Assembly (NCBI GenBank): GCA_946406115.1 | Contig: OX291561.1 | Span: forward strand, 8,548,273-8,612,272 | Length of the DNA: 64,000 nt | Reading direction: 5' to 3' | Source: Apoda limacodes | Taxonomy: Eukaryota > Arthropoda > Insecta > Lepidoptera > Limacodidae | Shown here: one piece after another, positions 44,201-54,035 of the stretch | How the letters are laid out: each line of letters begins with the position of its first letter | How positions within the stretch are numbered: the stretch's first letter is position 1 | Translations under genes and position numbers: made by a program | The notes under the pieces: model-generated | Seen by the model: the letters and a program-made list of their open reading frames with translations, nothing else | Database searches by the model: none | Told to the model about the DNA's origin: nothing

Positions 44201-47200
44201 GTTCTAAGGCGTGAAAATGAATACCGTGCCGATGACGAGTGATGCGATGGAAACAGAACTTAGAACACATCCCATTATACAATTAAGCGGTACAACACAC
44301 ACAGGAAGGCAACTGGTATCCGGGTGCACCCGCCTAGAGATGGCAGCACTCGGGAGCAGGTACTCTATATGGGGCCGGAAAGGCATCATTAGTGTTAATT
44401 AGTTTTTTTTTTTTGTTAATTAGCTTCAAAAATACTAAGTTATAGTTTTTCCCACCTGTATGCTCAATCGAGGCGGGTTCAGCTTTGCGATTGCGGCCAT
44501 AGACTCCATTACTCCAACAATGCTAATAGCCCAACACCCTCCGCATGAATGTTGGTATACAATCGGCCCTATAACGCCTTTTTTACGCCTAGAAAAAGGT
44601 TTAACATTTTTTTATTGTCATATAAGATTTTGCCAGCGTTAAAGTTGGTAGTAAGCTTATGCACAGAGTAAGGAATGGCTGTAATTCGTCTACTAGAATT
44701 CAGTCATAGTTATTCCTAAGAGCCCTTTTTACAGTGTGTTTTTTTAGTGTAAAAATACAAAAAAAAAAAAAAGAAATTACCAGTCAACTTTTTTAGGAGG
44801 ATCATTATAATAATATGTTCTATTAATCGAGGACTCCACTGACGAAGAGCAATACATGTAACCGTCACAACTATTATCAAAATCATTGGTTGCTTTCTTT
44901 AAAAGCATAGTCTTAGCGAATTCTTTTTTAGACATATCAGAGAACTGCGTCAATCCATACAGAGCGTCCCCTACCTCGTTGAGTGTTGATATTTCACTTA
45001 AAGATTTCTGAAACATTTAAAAATAATGCTCGTTTACAAAACTAGTTGGTAAGGTACTTACTTACCTAATTTTCGAAAAGTCTCGATTGTCTGAAAATTT
45101 TCGCGTAAAATATACGTAAGTACCTATATATGTTCCTTTTACGTGCCTCGCTCGAAGGAGCCGATAAGTCTGGATTTTGGGTTTATGTTTGTATGGACAA
45201 TATGTATGGAAGTATGTAAAAGTTACATCTCGATCGCGCCTATCGGCATGTATACAAATTTAATGTAAATTTAAAAAAAATCTACAAATCAGGTTTTTAT
45301 GCGCCTTTAAAATAATAAAATAATTCTCCCAGTCTCTTGACATAAACACATAAATCACACATAATGACATAAACACATAAATCACACATAATGACATAAA
45401 CACATAAATCACACATAATGACATAAACACATAAATCACACATAATGACATAAACACATAAATCACATACCACCACCACATACATGCTTACAGGTGAGCA
45501 CGAAAAACGTGGGGCGCATCTTTCTACTGCGATACGACCTTCATTAGTGTAAAAAACTTAGAACATAAGCTAAAAGGGCGGTAAGGAGGAAATTACTAAC
45601 GAGGGGCCGTAGCTAAGGCCGAAGACTTTAATGACTTGAGTTCTTAATTTGTATATCGGTCGTGTCACACAAAATATTTTTTAGTCACATTTGCGAATAA
45701 GTACCTGGAACCCCAACTCGCACTGAATCGATTAAAGTGAGTACCGTGTATTCTATTAACTCTCGCTTATTTATTTCTGCTTATCATACTCTTTCATTGA
45801 TACCCATGTCGAAGGGTATCTAAAGAAACAGGTAGTCCACCATTTTGTGGTGGCGGCCATATTGGATGTACCGTGATATTGAGGCTGTTTGCAAAAAAAC
45901 GGCATGATCAAATAACAGGGAGTTTTAAAAAACCTTTGTAAGATTTCATCCGGAACGATAGACAAACTCACAAGAAAGTGACTTAATAAAAAAAATAAAC
46001 GTGGTAATAAAAAATAAAATAAAAAAGTGGTAAAAATATAGCATGTCGTTTTTTAGTACGATTCAGCTCCTACCTAAAAACTTCTTAGTTTCAAGCTATA
46101 TCTAGAGAAAAAAAGCCCTAATTTGAGCTATGAAAATACTAAAAAAATAAATCTTTTTACCAAAAAAAAAAAAAACAACCGGTGTCATGCAAGTGAAGTG
46201 TGTTATAAGTTACATAGACACCAACTGCAAACTGTAATTCAGATCAGATTTTAGGCAATTTGTAATTATTTTTACCTTTTTAGTGCATATTTTTGAAGTA
46301 GATTGTTAAAATGTTCGTATTTATAGTAAAAAGTATTTAAGTGACGAATTAAAAGACGTACACTAAAAACATCTATACATACTCGTAACAAAATTTTATA
46401 CAATCATCAACATAAAAAATATAAGACTTATATAGTTTTTTTCATGGATGCCTTTGTCATTGGACCAAATTGGATGAAATAGGACTACACGGAAAGCACT
46501 AGCTTTCAAATAAAAAAAAAATCATCAAAATCGGTTCACCCAGTCGAAATTTCTGAGGTAACAATAATAAAAAAAAATACAGTTGAATTGAGAACCTCAT
46601 CCTTTTTTAAAGTCGGTTATAAAAATACACACTCAGTTGTAATAATTCATATTTAATATTAAAAATGCAAAAGTGAATTTATTTTGTCCTTACTTTACGC
46701 ATTACGATAAATATTCAAAAACTTTTGATTATATAGGTTTTTTCTACTATGTAGGGGAGAGTTGGGTAATACCGAGCCCCTAAGGGAATTATCCTATAAC
46801 TAAGCTCAGGTTAGGTTAAAATAAAAACGAAATATAATAGAAGGTGGACAATTTATCTGACGACACTAACGGAAATTTAAATTTATCAAAAAACAAACAA
46901 AAACAATAATTCGAGCGAATCATTAAAAATTGGGAAAGCGCAGTATTATCAAACTGGTCTGATAATATCGTGCCCCAGGTAGGTAATTGCGCACTGGGTC
47001 TGATAAAACTGCGAAAAGCATCACACAATGTGTCAGTCAGAGAGTGGAACCCTGGAGACCGAATTGGAAATAGGTACAGACTCCAGATTTCACAAAATGT
47101 TTAGTATTAACCTAAGTGATTGACAATTTGACATTGACAAGACAAGAAAACAATTATTATATTACCTAGTACTTTTACTTAGGTATAAATACTGACACTT

Positions 47201-48698
47201 CTAACTTACATATTCTTTCAGAGATTTATAATAATCACAACCATATTATATAGCTGGGCATAATGTCAACGCCCCCTACGCGCGGCATTATCAAACAAGA
47301 TCATTTTATTTTGTAACCTCAAAAACATAAACAAACTCAAAGGATTAATTTAAAATTATTCTACACATAAGTTATACATTATTTTTACACTATAAATGAG
47401 TATAATTTATTACTGAGTGTGAACTATTCATTGACTCACCTCTTATTGAAATCACCCAAAAAACTATAGCGATCGCACGGAAAACCTGCAAGCTCGCGGC
47501 ATTGCTCTCTGGATACTCGGCGGCAGTTGGTGGTGCTCGAGCAGGGTAGGGGGTACATAAAGCTATGATTTTAATAATATTGCAGGCGCGTTTTGTTTAC
47601 TGTTTCAAAGAAACCGAGGGGCGCGGAATTTTCAACCGCGCGGTATTATCCAACTCTCCCCTACCGCTTTCGACGATAGAATCCCGGTTTTTTCACTCAA
47701 AAAGTTCCTAATTCGCGACTTGGCAAAAATAAAATCTGGCAACGCTGGTCGCAATCAATCAAATTGAGCATAAATTTGGTACAGAGATAGTTGCAGAGAC
47801 TAAGGACATTTTATCTACGAGTTTAAGGATATTCCACGTGGACAAACTGCTATAGCAAAATAAAAGTTCCTGTAGGAATCCAACGAAGCGCGGACCCGCA
47901 GGAAAAGCTAGTTTATGATAAAGATGAACTGTTAGGTAAGGTATCTTAATATATAGTTCTTTGTATATTTGTTCCATAATATTACCAACATAGTTTTATC
48001 ATTTATTTTGAATGTATGTTTTTGTGTCTTCATCACAAAAGCTGTTGTGTGTCACAGACAGACAGAAAACAAATTCAAAGTTCAAAAATTCGTTAATAAT
48101 ATTAAACATGTGGTATTGTTCTGAAAACCGTACTGGGCAAAGGCCAAGGGCTGTAATATTTACCTATAAAATTTAAAATTCTACAGTTTAATACCTTAAA
48201 ATTCCTGAATCTTTTTCGATACTCCTTCCCAGTATAACTCTTGTTAAACTGAACTAGATAAGAATTAAACTGCATCATCAAAAATTCTTTTTCCAAACCA
48301 CTGCCGTCATTTTTAATAATTCCCAAACTATTACTTTCTGGGTAACTCTTCTTGGGTTCCACATGACTAACATTTAATTTAAGTCGTCTTCTGTCTATCT
48401 TGAGAGAACTTTCATTGGACCCACCGAAATCTATCCTTATTAATATGTTTCCTTTTTTTTCTTGATAAATGACAACTGAATTGGACTGTTTTACACCAAA
48501 ATCCATTTTTTCATTCTCACTGGAACTCTTATTAAATCTTTTGGGATGATCTTTTTCAAGATGGGTGTCGGTTTTTAAAACCTTTTTGTCTTGGCGTTTA
48601 TTTAGACCACTGTATTTTGGACTTGGTAATGTAATTCGTAAAACTAATAGTGCAGTTAAGATCAGTAAAAAGACGTAGCCACAAGATTTAGAAACCAT
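38240..48698 (-). CDS. papain-family cysteine peptidase 1 (cathepsin-like), six exons, 453 aa
   Basis: A C1A peptidase zymogen. Exons in transcript order: 48698-48195, 45007-44781, 44588-44456, 43486-43299, 40339-40220, 38429-38240. All introns are GT-AG, and 1,362 nt are open to TAA. Residues 8-22 are a hydrophobic signal peptide or anchor. An unusual charged stretch follows to about residue 140. Next comes an I29 inhibitory prodomain (EYRKRFRNFKKSLSEISTLN, an ERFNIN-type pattern, then YGLTQFSDMSKKEF). The mature domain has QHSCGGCWAIS (oxyanion Gln256, nucleophile Cys262), GCYGGS, VNHAVQIVGYD (His397) and RNSWGVDFGDHGY (Asn417). The usual Gly after the oxyanion Gln is His. It lies beside a paralogue, and its first exon exists twice (see 51,733). 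The family call is firm; substrate and cell location are inference. Confidence 0.88.
38638..38880 (+). mobile_element. common lepidopteran dispersed repeat
   Basis: 'ccaccgttggggcatggcct' then 'gcctagtgcggattttgga', 'cctcacgatgatttccttta' and a final 'accacgaggccaccacc'. A second copy lies at 60,664. Probably the 3' region of an RTE-type LINE or a SINE built on it. It lies in peptidase 1 intron 5. Confidence 0.6.
39750..40115 (-). pseudogene. LINE 3' fragment in peptidase 1 intron 5
   Basis: Minus-strand C-terminal LINE codons (FELFEMMPTASFYHRTACHW) followed by the 3' UTR. Frameshifted and truncated. Confidence 0.8.
40606..42746 (+). pseudogene. jockey-like LINE relic, copy 2, in peptidase 1 intron 4
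   Basis: Begins inside the endonuclease domain (GSSDHCLV at about 40,638) and is open for more than 600 codons through the RT domain. It is dead for two visible reasons. The catalytic tetrad reads YEDD (42,027-42,038) where copy 1 has YADD. An internal deletion of about 290 bp after 'gaataccagc' (42,476-42,485) plus a 1-bp loss shifts the end. It ends with the family 3' UTR and a 24-nt A-tail, so it inserted by target-primed reverse transcription, antisense to the peptidase gene. Confidence 0.92.
42975..43190 (+). mobile_element. 'gggttccgt' repeat fragment
   Basis: 'gtaacgggttccgtggccaa' and 'ggtaccctttataacggag' belong to the family at 30,095. It lies in peptidase 1 intron 4. Confidence 0.45.
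43636..43822. mobile_element. foldback MITE in peptidase 1 intron 3
   Basis: The inner arms 43,660-43,690 and 43,767-43,797 are imperfect reverse complements ('ccagtagcttgtacaatgg' against 'ccactgtgcaagttactgg'). The outer arms extend the pairing to about 43,636 and 43,822. No coding capacity; target-site duplication not clear. Confidence 0.65.
44008..44385 (-). pseudogene. LINE 3' fragment in peptidase 1 intron 3
   Basis: Minus-strand LINE C-terminal codons and 3' UTR. It reaches further upstream than most fragments, to the 'RPHMEYCCHLWAGA' region near 44,350-44,380. Heavily decayed. Confidence 0.8.
45341..45468. repeat. 27-bp tandem repeat, five copies (unit A)
   Basis: The unit 'cataaacacataaatcacac' plus 'ataatga' repeats at 45,341, 45,368, 45,395, 45,422 and 45,449 (the last partial). 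Because 27 is a multiple of three it reads as a repeated nonapeptide on the minus strand in more than one frame. It lies in an intron. Confidence 0.95.
46754..47661. mobile_element. 908-bp TIR element with TA target duplication, only in unit A
   Basis: The ends are 'ggggagagttgggtaatacc' and, inverted, 'ggggagagttggataatacc'. TA flanks both sides (46,752-46,753 and 47,662-47,663). Unit B at about 51,228 reads 'actatgtaccgctttcg', the uninterrupted target with one TA. No transposase seen, so it is a non-autonomous element of the Tc1/mariner-like TA class. Confidence 0.92.
47740..47916 (+). mobile_element. Helitron-like fragment (unit A)
   Basis: 'aatttggtacagagatagtt' to 'gaagcgcggacccgcaggaa' then 'aagctagt'. 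The same piece occurs in unit B at 51,320-51,487, so it predates the duplication. Confidence 0.5.
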
Positions 48699-49177
48699 TT
48701 TTAATTTAAATTATTTATAACATTTAAAAGTTAAATATTTGCACTGTGTTGGCTTAAATTGTACATAATGAATTACGTCAGTATTTGTTACCGGATAAAA
48801 TTATTTAAATAATTTTCCTGTAAACACCTAAGTCCTCTATTCGAGTGAGAAACGCAGAGGCCTAAAATGTACAGCAATACAAATACAGGGTTCAACATGT
48901 GGTTCAGCTTGTGGCGATTCGGCCATCATATAGATTATTTATAAATTACTTTATATTCCAGTTAATTATCCCATCAAGTAAGAAAGTACCTTCTTCATTA
49001 TTCTCTGTTTCTCTATATACCCTTGTACCAAATCAAAGTTATCGTACCAATGTAAAGACAAAAAGCCTCATGGTGCCTGCCTACCGCTCGTGGAGAAATC
49101 TATTTCCGTGGAACTTTTGATCTGAACAAAAAGCACGTTTTATCCTTTGGAACCATATTGCTCATTTCTAACGTGAA

Positions 49178-49265
49178 GAAATAGTGCCTCGTGGTATTAG
49201 AAATAGTGCCTCGTGGTATCAGAAATAGTGCCTCGTGGTATCAGAAATAGTGCCTCGTGGTATCA
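49178..49265. repeat. 22-bp tandem repeat, four copies (unit A)
   Basis: Unit 'gaaatagtgcctcgtggtat' plus 'ca'. It lies about 480 bp upstream of exon 1A in transcript orientation. Unit B has five copies. Confidence 0.95.
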
Positions 49266-49509
49266 GAAAATTTTAGCGCGGGAAATCGTAATCGGGATAA
49301 ATTATGTCCTTCTACATACCATTCAATATCTGTGCTCAAAATGTAGGTTAATTGGACGCTCCTTTGCGATTGTAAGCAATAATAAATAAATGTATATATT
49401 GTATTAGGTTTTGCCGGCGGCTCCGCGATCATTCGGTTATCGACGTGGATTTTTAACGGTAACTACTTTTTTTAAGAGTTGTAAAAGGACATAGGTTATT
49501 TTGCCCGTC

Positions 49510-49531
49510 TTGATATTTCACTTAAAGATTT
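49510..49531 (-). pseudogene. 22-nt remnant of peptidase exon 2 with acceptor (unit B)
   Basis: The acceptor 'aaatgtttcag' and the first 22 nt of exon 2 are kept. The duplication breakpoint then removes the rest of the exon. Splicing exon 1B to it would give seven exon-2-like codons and then a stop (TAA) four codons on. Confidence 0.85.
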
Positions 49532-49864
49532 CTGAAACATTTAAAAATAATGCTCGTTTACAAAACTAGTTGGTAAGGTACTTACTTACCTAATTTTCGA
49601 AAAGTCTCGATTGTCTGAAAATTTTCGCGTAAGATATACGTAAGTACCTATATATGTTCCTTTTACGTGCCTCGCTCGAAGGAGCCGATAAGTCTGGATT
49701 TTGGGTTTATGTTTGTATGGACAATATGTATGGAAGTATGTAAAAGTTACATCTCGATCGCGCCTATCGGCATGAATACAAATTTGATGTAAATTTAAAA
49801 AAAATCTACAAATCAGGTTTTTATGCTCCTTAAAAATAATAAAATAATCCTCCCAGTCTCTTGA

Positions 49865-49991
49865 CATAAACACATAAATCACACATAATGACATAAACAC
49901 ATAAATCACACATAATGACATAAACACATAAATCACACATAATGACATAAACACATAAATCACACATAATGACATAAACACATAAATCACA
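49865..49991. repeat. 27-bp tandem repeat, five copies (unit B)
   Basis: The same unit and copy number as at 45,341. Retained in both duplicates, so older than the duplication. Confidence 0.95.
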
Positions 49992-51319
49992 TACCACCAC
50001 CACATACATGCTTACAGGTGAGCACGAAAAACGTGGGGCGCATCTTTCTACTGCGATACGACCTTCATTAGTGTAAAAAACCTAGAACATAAGCTAAAAG
50101 GGCGGTAAGGAGGAAATTACTAACGAGGGGCCGTAGCTAAGGCCGAAGACTTTAATGACTTGAGTTGTTAATTTCTTTACCGCTCGTGTCACACAAAATA
50201 TTTTTTAGTCACATTTGCGAATAAGTACCTGCACTCCCACTCGTACTGAATCGATTAAAGTTAGTACCGTGTATTCTATTAACTCTCGAAGGGTATCTAA
50301 AGAAACAGGTAGTCCACCATTTTGTGGTGGCGGCAATTTTGGATCTACCGTGATATTGAGGCTGTTTGCAAAAAAACGGCATGATCAAATAACAGGGAGT
50401 TTTAAAAAACCGTTGTAAGATTTCATCCGGAACGACAGACAAACTCACAAGAAAGTGACTTAATAAAAAAAATAAACGTGGTAATAAAAAATAAAATAAA
50501 AAAGTGGTAAAAAATATACCATGTCGTTTTTTAGTACGATTCAGCTCCTACCTAAAAACTTCTTAATTTCAAGCTATATCTAGAGAAACAAGGCCCCAAT
50601 TTGAGCTATGAAAATACTAAAAAAAAAAAATTTTTTTTTACCAAAAAAAAAACAACCGGTGTCATGCAAGTGAAGTGTGTTATAAGTTACATAGACACCA
50701 ACTGCAAACTGTAATTCAGATCAGATTTTAGGCAATTTGTAATTATTTTTACCTTTTTAGTGCATATTTTTGAAGTAGATTGTTAAAATGTTCTTATTTT
50801 TAGTAAAAAAAGTATTTAAGTGACGAATTAAAAGACGTACACTAAAAACAACTATACATACTCGTAATAAAATTTTATACAATCATCAACATAAAAAATA
50901 TAAGTCTTATATAGTTTTCTCATGGATGCCATTGTCATTGGACCAAATTGAAATAGGACTAAACGGAAAGCACTAGCTTTCAAATAAAAAAAAAACATCA
51001 AAATCGGTTTACCCAGTCGAAATTTCTAAGGTAACAATAATAAAAAAAAATACAGTTGAATTGAGAACGTCATCCTTTTTTGAAGTCGGCTATAAAAATA
51101 CAAACTCAGTTGTAATAATTCATATTAAATATTAAAAATGCAAAAGTGAATTTATTTTGTCCTTACTTTACGTATTACGATAAATATTCAAAAACTTTTG
51201 ATTATATAGGTTTTTTCTACTATGTACCGCTTTCGACGAAATAATCCTTGTTTTTTTACTCAAAAACTTCCTAAATCCCGACTTGGCAAAAACAAATCTG
51301 GCAACGCTGGTCGCAATCA

Positions 51320-51487
51320 ATCAAATTGAGCATAAATTTGGTACAGAGAGTTGCAGAGACTAAGGACATTTTATCTACGAGTTAATTGATATTCCACGTG
51401 GACAAACTGCTTTAGCAAACTTACTTATAAAAATTAAAGTTGCTGTAGGAATCCAACGAAGCGCGGACCCGCAGGAAAAGCTAGTTC
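51320..51487 (+). mobile_element. Helitron-like fragment (unit B)
   Basis: Counterpart of 47,740-47,916, ending 'cccgcaggaaaagctagt'. Confidence 0.5.
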
Positions 51488-51732
51488 TATGATAAAGATG
51501 AACTGTTAGGTAAGGTATCTTAATATTAATATATTGTATATTTGTTCCATAATATTACCTACATTGTCTTCATCACAAAAGCTTTTGTGTGTCACAGACA
51601 GACAGAAAACAAATTCAAAGTTCAAAAATTCGTTAATAATATTAAACATGTGGTATTGTTCTGAAAACCGTACTGGGCCAAGGCCAAGGGCTGTAATATT
51701 TACCTATAAAATTTAAAATTCTAGTTTAATAC

Positions 51733-52236
51733 CTTAAAATTCCTGAATCTCTTTCGATACTCCTTCCCAGTATAACTCTTGCTAAATTTCACTAGATAAG
51801 AATTAAACTGCATCATCAAAAATTCTTTTTCCAAACCACTGCCGTCATTTTTAATAATTCCCAAACTATTACTTTCTGGGTAACTCTTCTTGTGTTCCAC
51901 ATGACTAATATTGAATTTAAGTCGTCTTCTGTCTATCTTGAAAGAACTTTCATTGGACCCACCGAAATCTATCCTTATTAATATGTTTCCTTTTTTTTCT
52001 TGATAAATGACAACTGAATTGGACTGTTTTACACCAAAATCCATTTTTTCATTCTCACTGGAACTCTTATTAAATCTTTTGGGATGATCTTTTTCAAGAT
52101 GGGTGTCGGTTTTTAAAACCTTTTTGTCTTGGCGTTTATTTAGACCACTGTATTTTGGACTTGGTAATGTAATTCGTAAAACTAATAGTGCAGTTAAGAT
52201 CAGTAAAAAGACGTAGCCACAAGATTTAGAAACCAT
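51733..52236 (-). CDS. duplicate first exon of cysteine peptidase 1 (exon 1B)
   Basis: It is 504 nt, exactly the length of exon 1A, open from ATG and ended by the same donor (AAG/gtatta). It encodes the signal segment, the charged extension and the start of the prodomain (FNSYLVKFSKSYTGKEYRKR). I count about six amino-acid differences from 1A, including Leu-to-Phe twice, Val-to-Ile, Pro-to-His, Gln-to-Lys and Asn-to-Ser. No stop or frameshift. The only full-length downstream acceptor in frame is exon 2 at 45,007, reached by skipping exon 1A. So 1B could be an alternative first exon of the same gene or an unused duplicate. The choice cannot be settled from sequence. Confidence 0.7.
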
Positions 52237-52731
52237 TTTTAATTTAAATTATTTATAACATTTAAAAGTTAAATATTTGCACTGTGTTGGCTTAAATTGT
52301 ACATAATGAATTACGTCAGTATTTGTTACAGGATAAAATTATTTAAATAATTTTCCTGTAAACGCCTAAGTCCTCTATTCGAGTGAGAAACGCAGAGGCC
52401 TAAAATGTACAGCAATACAAATACAGGGTTCAACATGCGGTTCCGCTTGTGGCGATTCGGCCATCATATATATTATTTATAAATTACTTTATATCCCAGT
52501 TAATTAACCCATCAAGTAAGAAAGTACCTTCTTCATTATTCTCTGTTTCTCTATATACCCTTGTACCAAATCAAAGTAAAGACACCAATACCAATGTAAA
52601 GACAAAAAGCCTCTTGGTGCCTGCCTACCGCTCGTGGAGAAATCTATTTCCGTGGAACTTTTGATCTGAACAAAAAGCACGTTTTATCCTTCTAAATCCT
52701 TTGGAACCATATTGCTCCTTTCTAACGTGAA

Positions 52732-52841
52732 GAAATAGTGCCTCGTGGTATCAGAAATAGTGCCTCGTGGTACCAGAAATAGTGCCTCGTGGTATCAGAA
52801 ATAGTGCCTCGTGGTATCAGAAATAGTGCCAGGTGGTATCA
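52732..52841. repeat. 22-bp tandem repeat, five copies (unit B)
   Basis: The same unit as 49,178 with one extra copy. The last copy carries a variant (gccaggtgg). Confidence 0.95.
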
Positions 52842-53042
52842 GAAAATTTTACCGCGGGAAATCGTAATCGGGATAAATTATGTCCTTCTACATCCCATTA
52901 ACTATCTGTGGTCAAAATGTAGGTTAAATGGACGCTCTTTTACGATTGTAAGCAATAATAAATAAATGTATATATTGTATTAGGTTTTGCCGGCGGCTCC
53001 GCGATCATTCGGTTACCGGCGTGGATTTTTAACGGTAACTAT

Positions 53043-53258
53043 TTGATTACAGTAAGAGAGTTTGCTATAGCAAGCTATAGTTTGTCTACGTGGAAATCGG
53101 TTATAGTTATTTTTGTGTAATTTTTTTTAATTTTCCGTGATAAACTGTCCTTTGTCTCTTCAACTATCTCTGTGCCAAATCTTAGCTAAATTAGATACTC
53201 CGTTGTGACGTGAAAAGATACAAACAATCGCACTTTTACCTATTGTTAGTATGGATTA
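53043..53258 (-). mobile_element. Helitron-like insertion present only in unit B
   Basis: On the minus strand it begins 'aatccatactaacaatagg' and has 'agtttgctatagcaag' on the plus strand near its end. Unit A at about 49,460-49,475 passes straight from 'ggtaactac' to 'tttaagagttgtaaaagg', so A is the empty site. Confidence 0.75.
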
Positions 53259-53298
53259 GTTTTTAAGAGTTGTAAAAGGACATAGGTTATTTTGCCCG

Positions 53299-54031
53299 GT
53301 ACATTATTAGTACATTGTGTATTAAGGGTGGTAGGAGAAAATTACTAACGAGAGGCTTTTTAGAAGCCTAAGGCCTAAGGCATAAATAAACACACAATTG
53401 AAATGGTGGGAATAGAGGTATAAAAAACAACGCATCCGCCATATTTAGAGAATTTATGAATTAAAAAGGTTTTGTTTGAAGTTAAAACTTAGTACGATTA
53501 ATTGCTCGCATGTATTGTGCGCGTAGTTCGTGTTTAGAACAACGATACAGCTCTTATAGATACTTGATAAAATATGCGCGTCATTACCGCCCGTGGGTTT
53601 AATTAACGCGCGCTTTGCTTAAAGAAAATAACATTTACAAAGGCCCGTGGGAGTAATTAAGGTCTTAGATCCCGCTTCGCCTGCACGTAATGTCACTGTT
53701 TACGAGTAAGTGTGATGAAAAGAAATATTCACAGAGGTTTCTATAGTCTATAACAGACACGACTGTTAACAATATACTAACCTTATTCAATTCCTTAAAA
53801 TTATGTGTTGTACGTATGTACTATGCGTTTCAAGTGAGTTAAAAGATGGTCAGGCGCCATATTGCTGGCCAAAGTACCGTAACAACTCGCGCACAATGTG
53901 GCGCCAATCGACCAACTTTTTTGAAACGCATAGAACCTACATTATTGATATGTGATCTGTGGAACAGAAAACATTTTATACTAGACCAATTTTTACTAAA
54001 CTTTCTTTTTGGTTGTCTACATTTACCTGCA
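53299..54031. other. intergenic repeats, no gene recognised
   Basis: 'attactaacgagaggctttt' recalls 45,585-45,620. Segments near 53,600-53,680 with 'cccgtgggagtaattaagg' look like an old repeat. An open stretch at 53,840-54,049 on both strands has no family resemblance. Confidence 0.4.
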
Positions 54032-54035
54032 TTAA

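Larger units (their letters stand above)
44986..49507. repeat. tandem segmental duplication, unit A
   Basis: Runs from inside peptidase 1 exon 2 (its first 22 nt), through intron 1 and exon 1A, to 'aggttattttgcccg'. It matches unit B along its length, with small indels, a 46-bp extra segment near 45,767-45,812 and a 908-bp transposon absent from B. Confidence 0.95.
49510..53298. repeat. tandem segmental duplication, unit B
   Basis: Direct copy of unit A starting two bases after it ends. It carries an intact second first exon, the same 27-bp array, and one insertion (53,043-53,258) not in A. It lacks the 908-bp element. Confidence 0.95.

Noticed and set aside
45260..45485. Minus-strand open frames encoding repeated VIYVFMSLC
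   Set aside because: They are translations of the 27-bp tandem array inside an intron; no start context or family resemblance.
45341..49991. Direct repeats that could suggest a CRISPR array
   Set aside because: Units are contiguous with no spacers, and the genome is eukaryotic.
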